A DNA stretch of 64,000 bases from Pseudocitrobacter sp913778145 (GCA_035726825.1 JALNTX010000009.1:142278-206277), one strand, 5' to 3'; shown: positions 26,221 to 35,189, counted from the stretch's first letter. Numbers and translations: made by a program. The notes: generated from the sequence alone by a model not told the origin.

Positions 26221-27141
26221 ATGAACATGAAATTAACAACACTTTTCGCTGCGGCGCTTGCAGTCGTTGGCTTCTGTAAAACCGCATCCGCAGTGACATA
26301 TCCGTTACCGACGGATGGTAGTCGTGTCATTGGTCAGAATCAGGTGATCACTATCCCTGAAAACAATAAGCAGCCGCTGGAGTACTTTGCGGCGCAGTAT
26401 CAGATGGGTCTTTCCAATATGCTGGAAGCTAACCCGGGCGTGGATACTTACCTGCCGAAAGGCGGCACCGTGCTGACCATTCCGCAGCAGCTGATTCTGC
26501 CGGATACCGTGCATGAAGGTATCGTCATTAACAGCGCGGAAATGCGTCTGTACTACTATCCGAAAGGCACGAATACCGTGATCGTGCTGCCAATCGGTAT
26601 CGGCCAGTTGGGGAAAGACACCCCAATCAACTGGACAACCAAAGTAGAGCGTAAGAAAGCAGGCCCGACCTGGACCCCGACCGCGAAAATGCACGCAGAA
26701 TATGCCGCAGCAGGCAACCCGCTGCCTGCAGTCGTTCCGGCTGGCCCGGATAACCCGATGGGCCTGTACGCGCTGTATATCGGCCGCCTGTATGCGATTC
26801 ACGGCACCAACGCCAACTTTGGTATCGGCCTGCGCGTGAGCCACGGCTGTGTGCGTCTGCGTAACGAAGACATCAAATTCCTGTTCGAAAGCGTGCCGGT
26901 CGGCACCCGCGTTCAGTTTATTGATGAGCCGGTGAAAGCAACCACCGAACCAGACGGCAGCCGCTTTATCGAAGTTCACAACCCGCTGTCCACGACCGAG
27001 GCACAGTTCGAAGGCGGTGAAACCGTTCCGGTTACGCTGAACTCTTCCGTGCAGAAAGTGACCTCTCAGTCTGACGTAGACCAGGACGTACTGAATCAGG
27101 CGATTCAGAGCCGTGCCGGTATTCCGATTCGTCTGAACTGA
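26221..27141 (+). CDS. ldtB: L,D-transpeptidase LdtB (YbiS)
   Basis: This 306-residue periplasmic enzyme links Braun lipoprotein to meso-diaminopimelate of peptidoglycan. A signal peptide (about 24 residues, to TASA) is followed by a LysM-like segment (QVITIPENNKQPLEYFAAQY). The YkuD domain has AIHGTN and the catalytic SHGCVRLRN, with the nucleophile at Cys210. It equals E. coli YbiS in length. An intrinsic terminator follows. Confidence 0.96.
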   Translation: MNMKLTTLFAAALAVVGFCKTASAVTYPLPTDGSRVIGQNQVITIPENNKQPLEYFAAQYQMGLSNMLEANPGVDTYLPKGGTVLTIPQQLILPDTVHEGIVINSAEMRLYYYPKGTNTVIVLPIGIGQLGKDTPINWTTKVERKKAGPTWTPTAKMHAEYAAAGNPLPAVVPAGPDNPMGLYALYIGRLYAIHGTNANFGIGLRVSHGCVRLRNEDIKFLFESVPVGTRVQFIDEPVKATTEPDGSRFIEVHNPLSTTEAQFEGGETVPVTLNSSVQKVTSQSDVDQDVLNQAIQSRAGIPIRLN

Positions 27142-27160
27142 TTCGGTTCAGATGTGAAAA

Positions 27161-27190
27161 TGGCGAAGCGGATGCTTCGCCATTTTTTTT
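27161..27190 (+). terminator. Intrinsic terminator after ldtB
   Basis: TGGCGAAGC and GCTTCGCCA form a perfect 9-bp stem with a GGAT loop followed by eight T residues. Confidence 0.93.
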
Positions 27191-27210
27191 GGGGTTAGTG
27201 CGTTTTTTTT

Positions 27211-27299
27211 CCCTCACCCTAACCCTCTCCCACAGGGAGAGGGGACCGTTCGTGCCCGCTTTTCTCCCTCTCCCTGTGGGAGAGGGCCGGGGTGAGGGC
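27211..27299. repeat. CCCTCACCC-type intergenic palindrome, copy 1
   Basis: CCCTCACCCTAACCCTCTCC starts the element and the inverse, ending GAGAGGGCCGGGGTGAGGGC, closes it, with an inner complementary pair (CCCACAGGGAGAGGGG and CTCCCTCTCCCTGTGGG). It lies between convergent ldtB and the GntR gene. A second copy is at 38411-38518. Confidence 0.8.
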
Positions 27300-27314
27300 A
27301 TCAGCGCACAACTA

Positions 27315-28031
27315 TCACCCATTATTCACCATCACAAACCCGCCGTGGTCGTAGCGATAATGGCAGTGCGCGTACTCCAGCGGCGTGCCGTCTTCCAGAT
27401 AAATAACCTGCTCCAGTTCAAGCACCGGATCGGTCTCGTCGCAGTTGAGATACTCTCTGTCGCGGGCATCCGGCTTACAGGCGCGCACCACGCGATAAGA
27501 GCCCATCATCTTTAAGCCCAGCGTTTCGCGCACATAGCGGAACACCGAACTTTCCAGATGCGATTTATTGAGCCCCGGCACCAGCGCCACCGGCATCACC
27601 GTCATATCCAGCGAAATCGGCTCACCGTTGACCAGGCGCAGGCGAATAAAGTCATACACCGGCGCATCGGCATTGATCAGCAATGAGGCCTGCTCTTTTT
27701 CATCCGGGAAACGCACTTCAAAGCCAATCACCTGGCTTGTCACCTCGCCGAGATGCCGCCAGGTTTCCGTTGCGCCGAAATAGTCGCTGCCCGCAACATC
27801 CCACTGCGAAAGCTGGCGGAAGTTTTTACGCACAAACGTTCCCTGCCCCTGACGCGCATAGATGATCCCTTCCACTATCAGCTGGCGCATCGCCTGCTGT
27901 ATGGTCATGCGGCTGGTGTTAAACTCAGCCGCCAGCGCCAGTTGGTCGGGCAGCGGTTCCGTCGCCGGATAACGCTGGCTTAGAATACGCTGCTTAATTT
28001 CCTGTGCGATGGAGAGGTACTTCGCCGCCAT
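27315..28031 (-). CDS. GntR-family regulator, HutC subfamily
   Basis: This 238-residue repressor has a winged-helix domain at residues about 5-68 (YLSIAQEIKQRILSQ, the recognition region NTSRMTIQQAMRQLIVEG, and the wing YARQGQGTFV). A UTRA effector-binding domain (about 95-235) follows and would bind a sugar phosphate or related ligand. The start at 28031 has AAGGAG upstream and lies 20 bases after the GH1 stop, so it is the second gene of that operon. Twin TGACTAGTCA palindromes upstream of the GH1 gene are its probable operators, giving autorepression. Confidence 0.9.
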   Translation of the reverse strand: MAAKYLSIAQEIKQRILSQRYPATEPLPDQLALAAEFNTSRMTIQQAMRQLIVEGIIYARQGQGTFVRKNFRQLSQWDVAGSDYFGATETWRHLGEVTSQVIGFEVRFPDEKEQASLLINADAPVYDFIRLRLVNGEPISLDMTVMPVALVPGLNKSHLESSVFRYVRETLGLKMMGSYRVVRACKPDARDREYLNCDETDPVLELEQVIYLEDGTPLEYAHCHYRYDHGGFVMVNNG

Positions 28032-28051
28032 CTTCCGCTCCTTTATCGGTG

Positions 28052-29428
28052 TTACATCTCTTCGCCGTTGCTGTGAATCGCCCGCTTCAACCACGCGTAG
28101 CTTTTCTTCGGCACCCGGCGCAAATCTTTCAGATCATGGTTTTCCCGGTTCACATACACCACGCCATAACGCTTACGCATGTCGCCCTGGGAACTGAGAA
28201 TATCAATTAACCCCCAGCCCAGATAGCCTATCACCTGTGCGCCATCCTCAAAAATGGCCTCTTTCATGGCGTTAATGTGATCGCGATGATAGGCGATGCG
28301 ATAATCATCGGCGACGGGCGTTTCGCCATCCCAGGATTCAATCACCCCAATGCCGTTCTCAATCGGGAAGACCGGCAGACGCCAGTCGTTATAGTAACGC
28401 GTAATAATGCTGCGGAATCCGAGCGGATCGATTTGCCAGTTCCATTCGGTGGCTTTCAGGTGCGGGTTGGGCGTATCGCCAAAGAGCATATAGTTATTGA
28501 CGGCGGTACCTTCCGGGATGGGATCGCTGCTTAGCGTGCGGCTCGCGTAGTAACTGAACGCCATATAATCATTTTTGAGCGTCGCAAGCGCGGCGAAATC
28601 TTCATCGCGATAAATGTCGCGTAGCCCTTCACGTTCGACAAACGCCATCACTTCCGGGCTGTAGCCCTGGCCCGCAAACGCACGTAGCAGATTCTGATTA
28701 AAGAATTCGTCGAGTTGCCGGGCGCAGAAGACATCGCGCGGTTTGCAGGTTGCCGGATACACCTGCGCGTGCGCAAGCATCCCGCCCATCAGCTTACCGG
28801 GTTTGGTTTCATGCAGATAGTGCGTGAGATGTGCGTGCGCCATCATCACGTGGTGCTGAATCTGGTAAAGCTCGCGCAACGTTTTCTCACCCTGCATATA
28901 ACCGGAAATCAAAAACGCTTCCGGCATATGGTAAAGGTTCTGTTCATTAAAGGTGAGCCACCAGGTCACCTGGTCGCCAAAGCAGTCGATCATTTTTTTG
29001 CCGTAGCGGATGAACGCCTCCATCACCCGACGATCGGTAAAGCCGTTGTATTTTTCCGCCAGCGCCAGCGGCATGTCGAAGTGATAGAGGCAAATCATCG
29101 GCGCGATGCCGCGTGCCAGAAGCCCGTCGATAAAGCGTTGATAAAACGCGATACCCTCTTCATTAAACTCACCGTCGCCGTCCGGGCAAACGCGGCTCCA
29201 GGCGATCTGGAAGCGGTAGCAGTTCATGCCCAGATCCTGCATTAAATCAAAATCTTCCTCGAAGCGATGGTAGCTGTCGGTCGCGACCTTCCAGTCAGAG
29301 GCATGCTCTTTTGGTTCGCGAATGTCATACACCGACATTCCCTTCCCGCCCTCATTCCACGCGCCTTCGGTTTGCATACTGGAAACAGAGTTTCCCCATA
29401 AAAAATCGGCTGGTAGTTTGTTCATCAT
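28052..29428 (-). CDS. GH1 glycosidase, probable 6-phospho-beta-glucosidase
   Basis: This 458-residue cytoplasmic (beta/alpha)8-barrel enzyme of family GH1 has no signal peptide. The acid/base glutamate is in WLTFNEQN and the nucleophile glutamate in PIENGIGV. The C-terminal segment KRYGVVYVNRENHDLKDLRRVPKKS carries the Lys/Tyr residues that in 6-phospho-beta-glycosidases bind the phosphate. No PTS permease is linked, so substrate must arrive by a transporter encoded elsewhere. It shares an operon with the GntR regulator. The ATG at 29426-29428 is followed directly by a second ATG; either could be used after the GAGGG ribosome site. Confidence 0.88.
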   Translation of the reverse strand: MMNKLPADFLWGNSVSSMQTEGAWNEGGKGMSVYDIREPKEHASDWKVATDSYHRFEEDFDLMQDLGMNCYRFQIAWSRVCPDGDGEFNEEGIAFYQRFIDGLLARGIAPMICLYHFDMPLALAEKYNGFTDRRVMEAFIRYGKKMIDCFGDQVTWWLTFNEQNLYHMPEAFLISGYMQGEKTLRELYQIQHHVMMAHAHLTHYLHETKPGKLMGGMLAHAQVYPATCKPRDVFCARQLDEFFNQNLLRAFAGQGYSPEVMAFVEREGLRDIYRDEDFAALATLKNDYMAFSYYASRTLSSDPIPEGTAVNNYMLFGDTPNPHLKATEWNWQIDPLGFRSIITRYYNDWRLPVFPIENGIGVIESWDGETPVADDYRIAYHRDHINAMKEAIFEDGAQVIGYLGWGLIDILSSQGDMRKRYGVVYVNRENHDLKDLRRVPKKSYAWLKRAIHSNGEEM

Positions 29429-29443
29429 GACGCCCTCAAAATA

Positions 29444-29474
29444 TGACTAGTCAAATAACACATATGACTAGTCA
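29444..29474. promoter_or_regulatory. Twin TGACTAGTCA operators
   Basis: Two perfect 10-base palindromes TGACTAGTCA (29444-29453 and 29465-29474) have starts 21 bases apart, two helical turns, and lie 16-46 bases upstream of the GH1 start codon. The flanks extend the symmetry of the second (ATATGACTAGTCATAT). The form and spacing suit cooperative binding of the GntR-family product of this operon. Confidence 0.75.
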
Positions 29475-29497
29475 TATTAGAAAGCGACGCACGACGC

Positions 29498-29525
29498 AAC
29501 GAAAAGGCTCACGTTTTGTGAGCCT
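29498..29525 (-). terminator. Terminator after ybiR
   Basis: AGGCTCAC and GTGAGCCT pair around GTTTT; on the minus strand TTTTC follows the stem. It lies 10 bases beyond the ybiR stop and would end the mntR-ybiR transcript. Confidence 0.8.
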
Positions 29526-29535
29526 GTCCGAAAGA

Positions 29536-30654
29536 TTAAAGGTGACCGAGGAGATGCAGCAGGCCGTAACCGACCAGCGCCGCCCACAGCAGCATGGGTA
29601 GCGAATAAACATGAAAACGCCACCAGATACGGCGATCGTTCGCCATGCGCAGCGCAATCAGATTGGCAAGCGATCCGGGCAGTAGGCCGAAACCGCCGAC
29701 GTTCACCGCCCAGGCGAGCAAAATGGAAGGCGGCACATAGTTAAGCAGCAAAATCGTTGACGGCACGTTGCTTATCACCTGCGAAAGGCCTATCGCCGTA
29801 AGCCACAAAGACCCGTTCGACAGTTGCCCGACGCCGTGCAGCGAATGCTGCAATGCAGGCAGTTGCGTAAGCAAATGCACATCAATAAACATCGCCATAA
29901 AGACCAGCAGCAGGGTCCAGTCGACGCTGTAAACCACGCGCCGCTCCAGCAGCAGGAAGCCTGCGGCCACGCACACCAGCCCCCACAGTTCGAGCTTTAG
30001 CTCCAGTGCCGCGAGGAAAACCAGATAAAACACCAGGCAACTCCACACCAGCTTTGGCCGCCATGACGGTGTGGTATAACTGCTTTGAAATTGCAGTTTT
30101 TTCGCCGGGAAACAGCACCAGCACAGCACGAGCAGCGTCGCCATCATCGCCAGCGCCAGCGGCAACATTTGCGCCGTAAAGGCCGGGAAGCTCAGGCCAG
30201 AGCGGCCCCACAGCAAAATATTCTGCGGGTTGCCGATGGGCGTCAGCAGCGAACCGGCGTTCACCGCCAGCGCCTCAAAAATAATCAGGCGATTAACCGG
30301 GATGGCGCACCATTTTTTCAGCGTCAGAGTGAGCGGCACAATGATAAACAGCGCCACATCGTTGGTCAGAAAGGTGGAGAGCAGCGCTGCTGCCAGCACC
30401 ATAAAGATAGCCAGCTGTCGCTCGGTAACGAAGCGCCGCGCCATCTTACGCCCGAGCACATCAAAATACCCGCTCTGCTCAACGCCTTTAGTGAGCAGCA
30501 TTAAGCCGCTCAGCGTAATGATGGTGTGCCAGTCAATCGCTGCGGGCCAACGCGCCGGCGCAAACGGAACCAGAAAAGTGAGGATAACGCCGATGAGCAG
30601 CAACAGATGCAGAAAACGATCGCGCGCCAGCGACCGAATAAAAGGAGGTGTCAT
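29536..30654 (-). CDS. ybiR: YbiR, putative ion transporter
   Basis: This 372-residue inner-membrane protein has about ten to eleven hydrophobic segments and belongs to the ArsB/NhaD-like ion-transporter superfamily. Landmarks are the conserved FLTNDVALFIIVPLT and LLTPIGNPQNI, reentrant-type motifs shared with arsenite and sodium/dicarboxylate carriers. The substrate is unknown. Its ATG overlaps the mntR stop (ATGA at 30651-30654), implying coupled translation and perhaps a link to manganese control. Confidence 0.92.
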   Translation of the reverse strand: MTPPFIRSLARDRFLHLLLLIGVILTFLVPFAPARWPAAIDWHTIITLSGLMLLTKGVEQSGYFDVLGRKMARRFVTERQLAIFMVLAAALLSTFLTNDVALFIIVPLTLTLKKWCAIPVNRLIIFEALAVNAGSLLTPIGNPQNILLWGRSGLSFPAFTAQMLPLALAMMATLLVLCWCCFPAKKLQFQSSYTTPSWRPKLVWSCLVFYLVFLAALELKLELWGLVCVAAGFLLLERRVVYSVDWTLLLVFMAMFIDVHLLTQLPALQHSLHGVGQLSNGSLWLTAIGLSQVISNVPSTILLLNYVPPSILLAWAVNVGGFGLLPGSLANLIALRMANDRRIWWRFHVYSLPMLLWAALVGYGLLHLLGHL

Positions 30655-31124
30655 TCAACGTACTGCCCATGTTTTTGGGTAAACTGGCGGAACATGTCCA
30701 GCGTCTCTTCGCTGACATGGTGTTCAATGCCTTCGGCATCTCGGCGGGCGGTGTCCTGGCTGACACCCAGCGCCAGTAAAAAGCTCTCGACGACCTGATG
30801 ACGCTCGCGGCTCTCCTGGGCCAGTTTCTCGCCTTCGGGCGTTAAGAAAACCCCGCGCCATGGAATCTGCTCAATAAGCCCCACGCCCGCCAGACGTTTT
30901 AACATTTTCGCGACGGTTGGCTGCGACACGCCCAGCCGCGCGGCCATATCCACCTGACGCGCCTCGCCCACTTCGCGGATCAAATCGGAAATCAGCTCAA
31001 CATAATCATCAATCAGTTCACGGCGATGCGCCTCCCGCACCTGTCGGAACCCTTCAACGTGTTCTTCCACATTCACCAGCTGCGTCACTTTTTTTGTTGT
31101 TGGCTTACCTGCGCGGCGGTTCAT
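30651..31124 (-). CDS. mntR: Manganese-responsive regulator MntR
   Basis: This 157-residue DtxR-family regulator binds Mn(II), represses the manganese importer MntH and mntS, and activates efflux. The winged helix includes ARLGVSQPTVAKMLKRLAGVG (about residues 62-82). The metal-binding residues lie in EKLAQESRERHQVVESFL and RRDAEGIEHHVSEET. It is two residues longer than E. coli MntR at the C-terminus. The divergent mntS gene carries a matching palindromic box. Confidence 0.95.
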   Translation of the reverse strand: MNRRAGKPTTKKVTQLVNVEEHVEGFRQVREAHRRELIDDYVELISDLIREVGEARQVDMAARLGVSQPTVAKMLKRLAGVGLIEQIPWRGVFLTPEGEKLAQESRERHQVVESFLLALGVSQDTARRDAEGIEHHVSEETLDMFRQFTQKHGQYVE

Positions 31125-31230
31125 AGCACTTCCTCATCGGTGTGACGCGTCAAAGCATCTAATAAATTGCCCCCATTGTAATGGATCGTGCTCTGAGTAC
31201 AAAAATTTAACGTTTAGCCATAGCTATAAA

Positions 31231-31248
31231 ATATAGCCTGTGCTATAT
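31231..31248 (+). promoter_or_regulatory. MntR box upstream of mntS
   Basis: ATATAGCCTGTGCTATAT is a palindrome with 7-base arms and a CTGT spacer, matching the AT-rich AGC...GCT form of enterobacterial MntR boxes. It lies 58 bases upstream of the mntS start and about 107 bases upstream of the divergent mntR start. Confidence 0.8.
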
Positions 31249-31305
31249 CTGTATGTAATGCAAACACTCATCACGGAACGACGAGCGCAAAAGCAGGAGG
31301 TTACC

Positions 31306-31431
31306 ATGAACGAATTCAAGAGGTGTTTACGCGTGTTTAGTCACTCTCCTTTTAAAGTCCGCCTGATGCTGGTTAACATGCTGTGCGACATGATCAACAG
31401 CAAACCCCAGCAGGACAACAAATCTAACTAA
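31306..31431 (+). CDS. mntS: Small manganese-response protein MntS
   Basis: This 41-residue protein (MNEFKRCLRVFSHSPF at its start) is nearly identical to E. coli MntS over its first 27 residues, then ends in a variable polar tail. MntS raises the intracellular manganese pool, probably by inhibiting the exporter MntP, and is repressed by MntR with manganese. A strong ribosome site (CAGGAGG) precedes the ATG. The locus was first described in E. coli as the small RNA RybA, so the leader may also be stable as RNA. Confidence 0.93.
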   Translation: MNEFKRCLRVFSHSPFKVRLMLVNMLCDMINSKPQQDNKSN

Positions 31432-31432
31432 T

Positions 31433-31461
31433 GCGGCGTCGCGGTACGCCGCTTCATTTTT
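31433..31461 (+). terminator. Intrinsic terminator after mntS
   Basis: GCGGCGT and ACGCCGC (31433-31439 and 31446-31452) pair around CGCGGT, two bases after the mntS stop, and are followed by TTCATTTTT. Confidence 0.88.
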
Positions 31462-31711
31462 CTGTCATTTTTTTCTGACAAACTTACCCGCTGCGCCGAA
31501 AACCCCCACATTTTTTCCGCTTTTGTAATCACCTTCGCAAAACATTTCGTTATGGGTAGTTGACCAAAAACAGCGCGCGCTTTATCTTCGTGCGGCCCTG
31601 CACTTTTGCGGCTCGCAGATGCGGAGCTTCCCCTTCTCTTTACGCAATAATGTCCGGCAAAAAGCCCCTTGACGCCAGGGGACGCACATGGCGTTTTTAT
31701 AGTTGCGATTT

Positions 31712-33295
31712 ATGAATGTCACGCTGAAAGAAACTCTTGCTGCCCGTGGAATCACCCTGAGTCCGTGGACGGGCCTCTATTTCCTGCAATCCCTGCTGAT
31801 CAATCTGGCACTGGGTTACCCCTTCAGCCTGTTGTATGCGGTGGCATTTACCTGCGTGCTTCATTTAGTGTGGCGAGCCGCGCCGAAAGTCCAGAAAGTG
31901 GTGCTGGGGCTTTATTCACTGGTGGCCGCGCTCTATTTTCCCTTCAGCCAGGCTTACGGCGCGCCAAATTTTAATACCCTGCTGGCGCTGCATTCGACAA
32001 ACGTCGAAGAATCCACCGAGATGTTTACCATCTTCCCGTGGTACAGCTATCTGGTGGCACTGTTTATTTTTGCCCTTGGCGTAATTGCCGTACGCCGCAA
32101 GGCCAGCCCGGTAAAACGCTGGGGGAAAATGGAAACCCTGTGCCTGATCTTCAGCGTCGGTACTTTCTTTGTACAGCCAATTCAAAACCTGGCATGGGGC
32201 GGTGTTTTTAAACTTAAGGATACAGGCTACCCGGCATTTCGCTTCGTGAAGGACGTCATCGTTAACAATAACGAAGTGATTGACGAGCAGCAGCGCATGG
32301 CGCAGTTCGCGCAAATGAAGGATACCTGGACGGTCACCGCCGTGAAGCCGAAATATCACACCTATGTGGTGGTAATTGGCGAGAGCGCGCGTCGTGATGC
32401 CATGGGCGCATTTGGCGGCCACTGGGACAACACGCCGTTTGCCAGTTCGGTGAATGGCTACCTGTTTAACGACTACATTGCCGCCAGCGGCTCCACGCAG
32501 AAATCACTCGGCCTGACGCTTAACCGCGTGGTCGATGGAAAACCGCAGTACCAGGATAACTTTGTGACACTGGCTAACCGCGCAGGCTTTCAGACCTGGT
32601 GGTTCTCCAATCAGGGGCAAATCGGCGAATATGACACGGCCATCGCCAGCATCGCCAAACGCGCGGATGAAGTGCAGTTCCTTAAAAACGGCGATTTTGA
32701 AGCGGACAAAAACACGCAGGATACGGCGCTGTTGAAGATGACCGCGCAGGTGTTCGCGTCGCAGCGTACTCAGCCGCAGCTTATCGTATTGCACCTGATG
32801 GGCTCACACCCGCAGGCCTGCGACCGTACGCACGGCAAGTATGATGTGTTTGTGCAATCGAAAGAGACCTCCTGCTATCTCTACACCATGACGCAAACCG
32901 ACGATCTGCTGCGCCAGCTGTACGATCAGCTACGCAACAGCGGAGATAGCTTCTCGCTGGTGTACTTCTCCGATCATGGGCTGGCGTTTAAAGAACGCGG
33001 GAAAGAGGTTCAGTACCTGGCGCATGATGATAAGTTCCAGCAAAATTTCCAGGTGCCCTTTATGGTGCTGTCGAGCGATGACAAGGCGCATAAGGTGATT
33101 AAAGCGCGACGTTCGGCGAACGATTTCCTTGGGTTCTTCGCCCAGTGGACCGGCATCAAAGCGAAAGAAATTAGCCAGCGCTATCGTTTTATCTCAGAAC
33201 AGAAGGCCGGGCCGGTGTATATCACTAACTTCCAGTTGCAGAAGGTGGATTACAACCATCTTGGGACGGATCTGTTTACGACAAAGAGTCGTTAA
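31712..33295 (+). CDS. opgE: OPG phosphoethanolamine transferase OpgE (YbiP)
   Basis: This 527-residue inner-membrane enzyme adds phosphoethanolamine to osmoregulated periplasmic glucans. About five N-terminal membrane helices (to residue ~160) precede a periplasmic alkaline-phosphatase/sulfatase-fold domain. In that domain VVVIGESARRDAMGAFGGHW holds a metal ligand, AASGSTQKSLGL the nucleophile region and LVYFSDHGLAFKERG the distal metal site. The ATG at 31712 matches the E. coli start; no clear ribosome site precedes it. A TTG three codons upstream is a less likely alternative. Confidence 0.93.
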   Translation: MNVTLKETLAARGITLSPWTGLYFLQSLLINLALGYPFSLLYAVAFTCVLHLVWRAAPKVQKVVLGLYSLVAALYFPFSQAYGAPNFNTLLALHSTNVEESTEMFTIFPWYSYLVALFIFALGVIAVRRKASPVKRWGKMETLCLIFSVGTFFVQPIQNLAWGGVFKLKDTGYPAFRFVKDVIVNNNEVIDEQQRMAQFAQMKDTWTVTAVKPKYHTYVVVIGESARRDAMGAFGGHWDNTPFASSVNGYLFNDYIAASGSTQKSLGLTLNRVVDGKPQYQDNFVTLANRAGFQTWWFSNQGQIGEYDTAIASIAKRADEVQFLKNGDFEADKNTQDTALLKMTAQVFASQRTQPQLIVLHLMGSHPQACDRTHGKYDVFVQSKETSCYLYTMTQTDDLLRQLYDQLRNSGDSFSLVYFSDHGLAFKERGKEVQYLAHDDKFQQNFQVPFMVLSSDDKAHKVIKARRSANDFLGFFAQWTGIKAKEISQRYRFISEQKAGPVYITNFQLQKVDYNHLGTDLFTTKSR

Positions 33296-33301
33296 AACAT
33301 G

Positions 33302-33379
33302 CCGGATGGCGGCTAACGCCTTATCCGGCCTACGAATAAAAACAGTTGTAGGCCTAATAAGCGAAGCGCCATAAGGCAT
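33302..33379. repeat. BIME (two REP units)
   Basis: GCCGGATGGCGGCTAACGCC...TTATCCGGCCTACG and the inverted GTAGGCCTAATAAGCGAAGC...ATAAGGCA lie between convergent opgE and ompX. Confidence 0.8.
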
Positions 33380-33390
33380 TTAACAGGCAA

Positions 33391-33419
33391 AAAAAATCCG
33401 CCACAAGGGCGGATTTTTC
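33391..33419 (-). terminator. Terminator after ompX (bidirectional)
   Basis: AATCCGCC and GGCGGATT (33395-33402 and 33408-33415) pair with a five-base loop. T runs flank both sides (TTTTTTTT on the ompX strand), so it can also stop opgE transcripts. Confidence 0.9.
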
Positions 33420-33434
33420 ATATCACCGAAGTGA

Positions 33435-33947
33435 TTAGAAGCGGTAACCAACACCGGCAATCCAGGTGCCAACGTCAACGCTACGAATGCGAGACTGCTC
33501 GTAAGAGAAGTCCAGAGCAACGTTTTCGATCGGGTTGAACTGCAGGCCCGCACCGTAAGAGAAGCCGTAATCGCTGGTGTCGTGTTTGTTCGGCAGATCA
33601 GCGGTCTGGAATTTACCGTAACCCACACCTACTACGCCGTAGATGCTTGCCCAGTCATTCAGACGGTAAGCAGGACCTGCGGTGATGCCGTAGTACTGTG
33701 ATTTATGGTAGTTGTTGTCGCTGGAGCTACGGTCTTTTTCGGTGTAAGTAAAGGAACCGATAACGCCGAGCGGTTGGTCGTCCATTTCATAGCGGTATTT
33801 CAGGTTGAAACCGTTAGCTTTGTTAGCAACGCCCTGCATATCGCTCTGAGCGTAACCGCCAGTAACGGTAGAAGTTGCAGCTACTGCGGTACCTGCGGAT
33901 ACAGCCAGAACAGCGGCCAGTGCTGAAAGACATGCAATTTTTTTCAT
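33435..33947 (-). CDS. ompX: Outer membrane protein OmpX
   Basis: This 170-residue precursor of an eight-stranded beta-barrel belongs to the Ail/Lom family, with a 23-residue signal peptide (MKKIACLSALAAVL...VAA). The alternating aromatic strands and the C-terminal Phe (TWIAGVGYRF) needed for barrel assembly are visible. Family members bind host surfaces and resist complement. The ATG at 33947 follows GAGGTGGTT. The main differences from E. coli OmpX fall in the surface loops, as expected. Confidence 0.96.
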   Translation of the reverse strand: MKKIACLSALAAVLAVSAGTAVAATSTVTGGYAQSDMQGVANKANGFNLKYRYEMDDQPLGVIGSFTYTEKDRSSSDNNYHKSQYYGITAGPAYRLNDWASIYGVVGVGYGKFQTADLPNKHDTSDYGFSYGAGLQFNPIENVALDFSYEQSRIRSVDVGTWIAGVGYRF

Positions 33948-34301
33948 AACCACCTCAAATGTGCTTCAAGTAAATCCGTAAGTTTTAAATATATCAAAAT
34001 TTGTTAGGAAACTCTTTCGAACTTGTGATGTCTAACCCTACCTTTGATGTAACTAAAAATTTCCAGGTATAGTTATCTCATTCAAACATCACAGGTTTTC
34101 CCGGAATACCAGACTAGTATCGCACAAGGATTTCGTCACAATATTCCAGATAATTCCTGGTTTGACAGATTAATAATCCATCGACTAAGGACATTCTAAC
34201 GGTTCGTTGGCGGATTTTTTTCAACAATTCCTCAACCGTAGCCTGGTATTTCAATTACACTGCTTTTTTTACTCCGTTTGACACAAATTGACAGGAAAAA
34301 G
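33948..34301. other. Divergent ompX-rhtA promoter region
   Basis: No gene is seen. The region is AT-rich and must contain the ompX leader, a known target of small RNAs in E. coli, and both promoters. I do not recognise a firm operator. Confidence 0.5.
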
Positions 34302-35189
34302 ATGTCTGGCTTGCTCCGTAAATCTTCCGCATGGATGCCCGTATGTGTTCTCATCGTGTCGATGCTTTCTATCCAGAGCGGCGCGTCGCTTGCTAAATCA
34401 CTGTTTCCGTTGATTGGCGCACCTGGCGTGACCGCCCTGCGTCTGGCGCTTGGCACGCTGATTCTGGTTATCGTCTTTAAGCCGTGGCGGCTGCGTTTTG
34501 CCAAAGAGCAGCGTTTGCCGCTGCTTTTCTACGGGCTGTCGCTGGGGGCAATGAACTATATGTTCTATCTCTCTATTCAGCGCATTCCGCTGGGGATTGC
34601 CGTTGCCCTGGAGTTCACCGGGCCGCTGGCCGTTGCGCTGTTCGCATCTCGCCGCGCGGTCGATTTTATTTGGGTTATTCTTGCCGTGCTCGGCCTCTGG
34701 TTCCTGCTGCCGCTGGGGCAGGATGTCGCGCATGTCGATCTCACCGGCGCGCTGCTGGCGCTTGGCGCGGGCGCAGGCTGGGCCATCTATATATTAAGCG
34801 GCCAACGCGCCGGTGCGGAACATGGCCCGGCGACGGTGGCGATGGGTTCTTTAATTGCAGCCGTCATTTTTGTGCCGCTTGGCGTATTGCAGTCTGTCGA
34901 TGTGAGCTGGCACTGGTCGATTCTGCCGGTCGGCCTGGCCATTGCCGTACTGTCTACGGCCCTGCCCTACTCGCTTGAGATGCTGGCCCTGACGCGCTTA
35001 CCGACGCGCACCTTCGGCACATTGATGAGCCTCGAACCCGGCCTCGCGGCTATTTCCGGGATGATCTTCCTCGGCGAAACGCTGACGGGTACGCAAACCC
35101 TGGCACTGGCAGCCATTATCGCCGCGTCGATGGGGTCAACGCTCACCATGCGTCGCGAAACAAAAATCCAGAAAGTTGATATCAGTTAA
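34302..35189 (+). CDS. rhtA: Threonine/homoserine exporter RhtA
   Basis: This 295-residue inner-membrane exporter of the drug/metabolite (EamA) family has ten membrane helices as two five-helix repeats. It exports threonine, homoserine and some other amino acids. Conserved segments include ALEFTGPLAVALFASRR in repeat 1 and TRLPTRTFGTLMSLEPGLAAISG in repeat 2. The ATG at 34302 has AGGAAAAAG upstream and gives the E. coli length. Confidence 0.94.
   Translation: MSGLLRKSSAWMPVCVLIVSMLSIQSGASLAKSLFPLIGAPGVTALRLALGTLILVIVFKPWRLRFAKEQRLPLLFYGLSLGAMNYMFYLSIQRIPLGIAVALEFTGPLAVALFASRRAVDFIWVILAVLGLWFLLPLGQDVAHVDLTGALLALGAGAGWAIYILSGQRAGAEHGPATVAMGSLIAAVIFVPLGVLQSVDVSWHWSILPVGLAIAVLSTALPYSLEMLALTRLPTRTFGTLMSLEPGLAAISGMIFLGETLTGTQTLALAAIIAASMGSTLTMRRETKIQKVDIS

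Noticed and set aside
27211..27299. CRISPR-like repeat
   Set aside because: It is a single imperfect palindrome with no spacer series; the other copy is 11 kb away.
31453..31711. Manganese riboswitch upstream of opgE
   Set aside because: The yybP-ykoY consensus was not seen; only T-rich DNA and weak inverted repeats are present.
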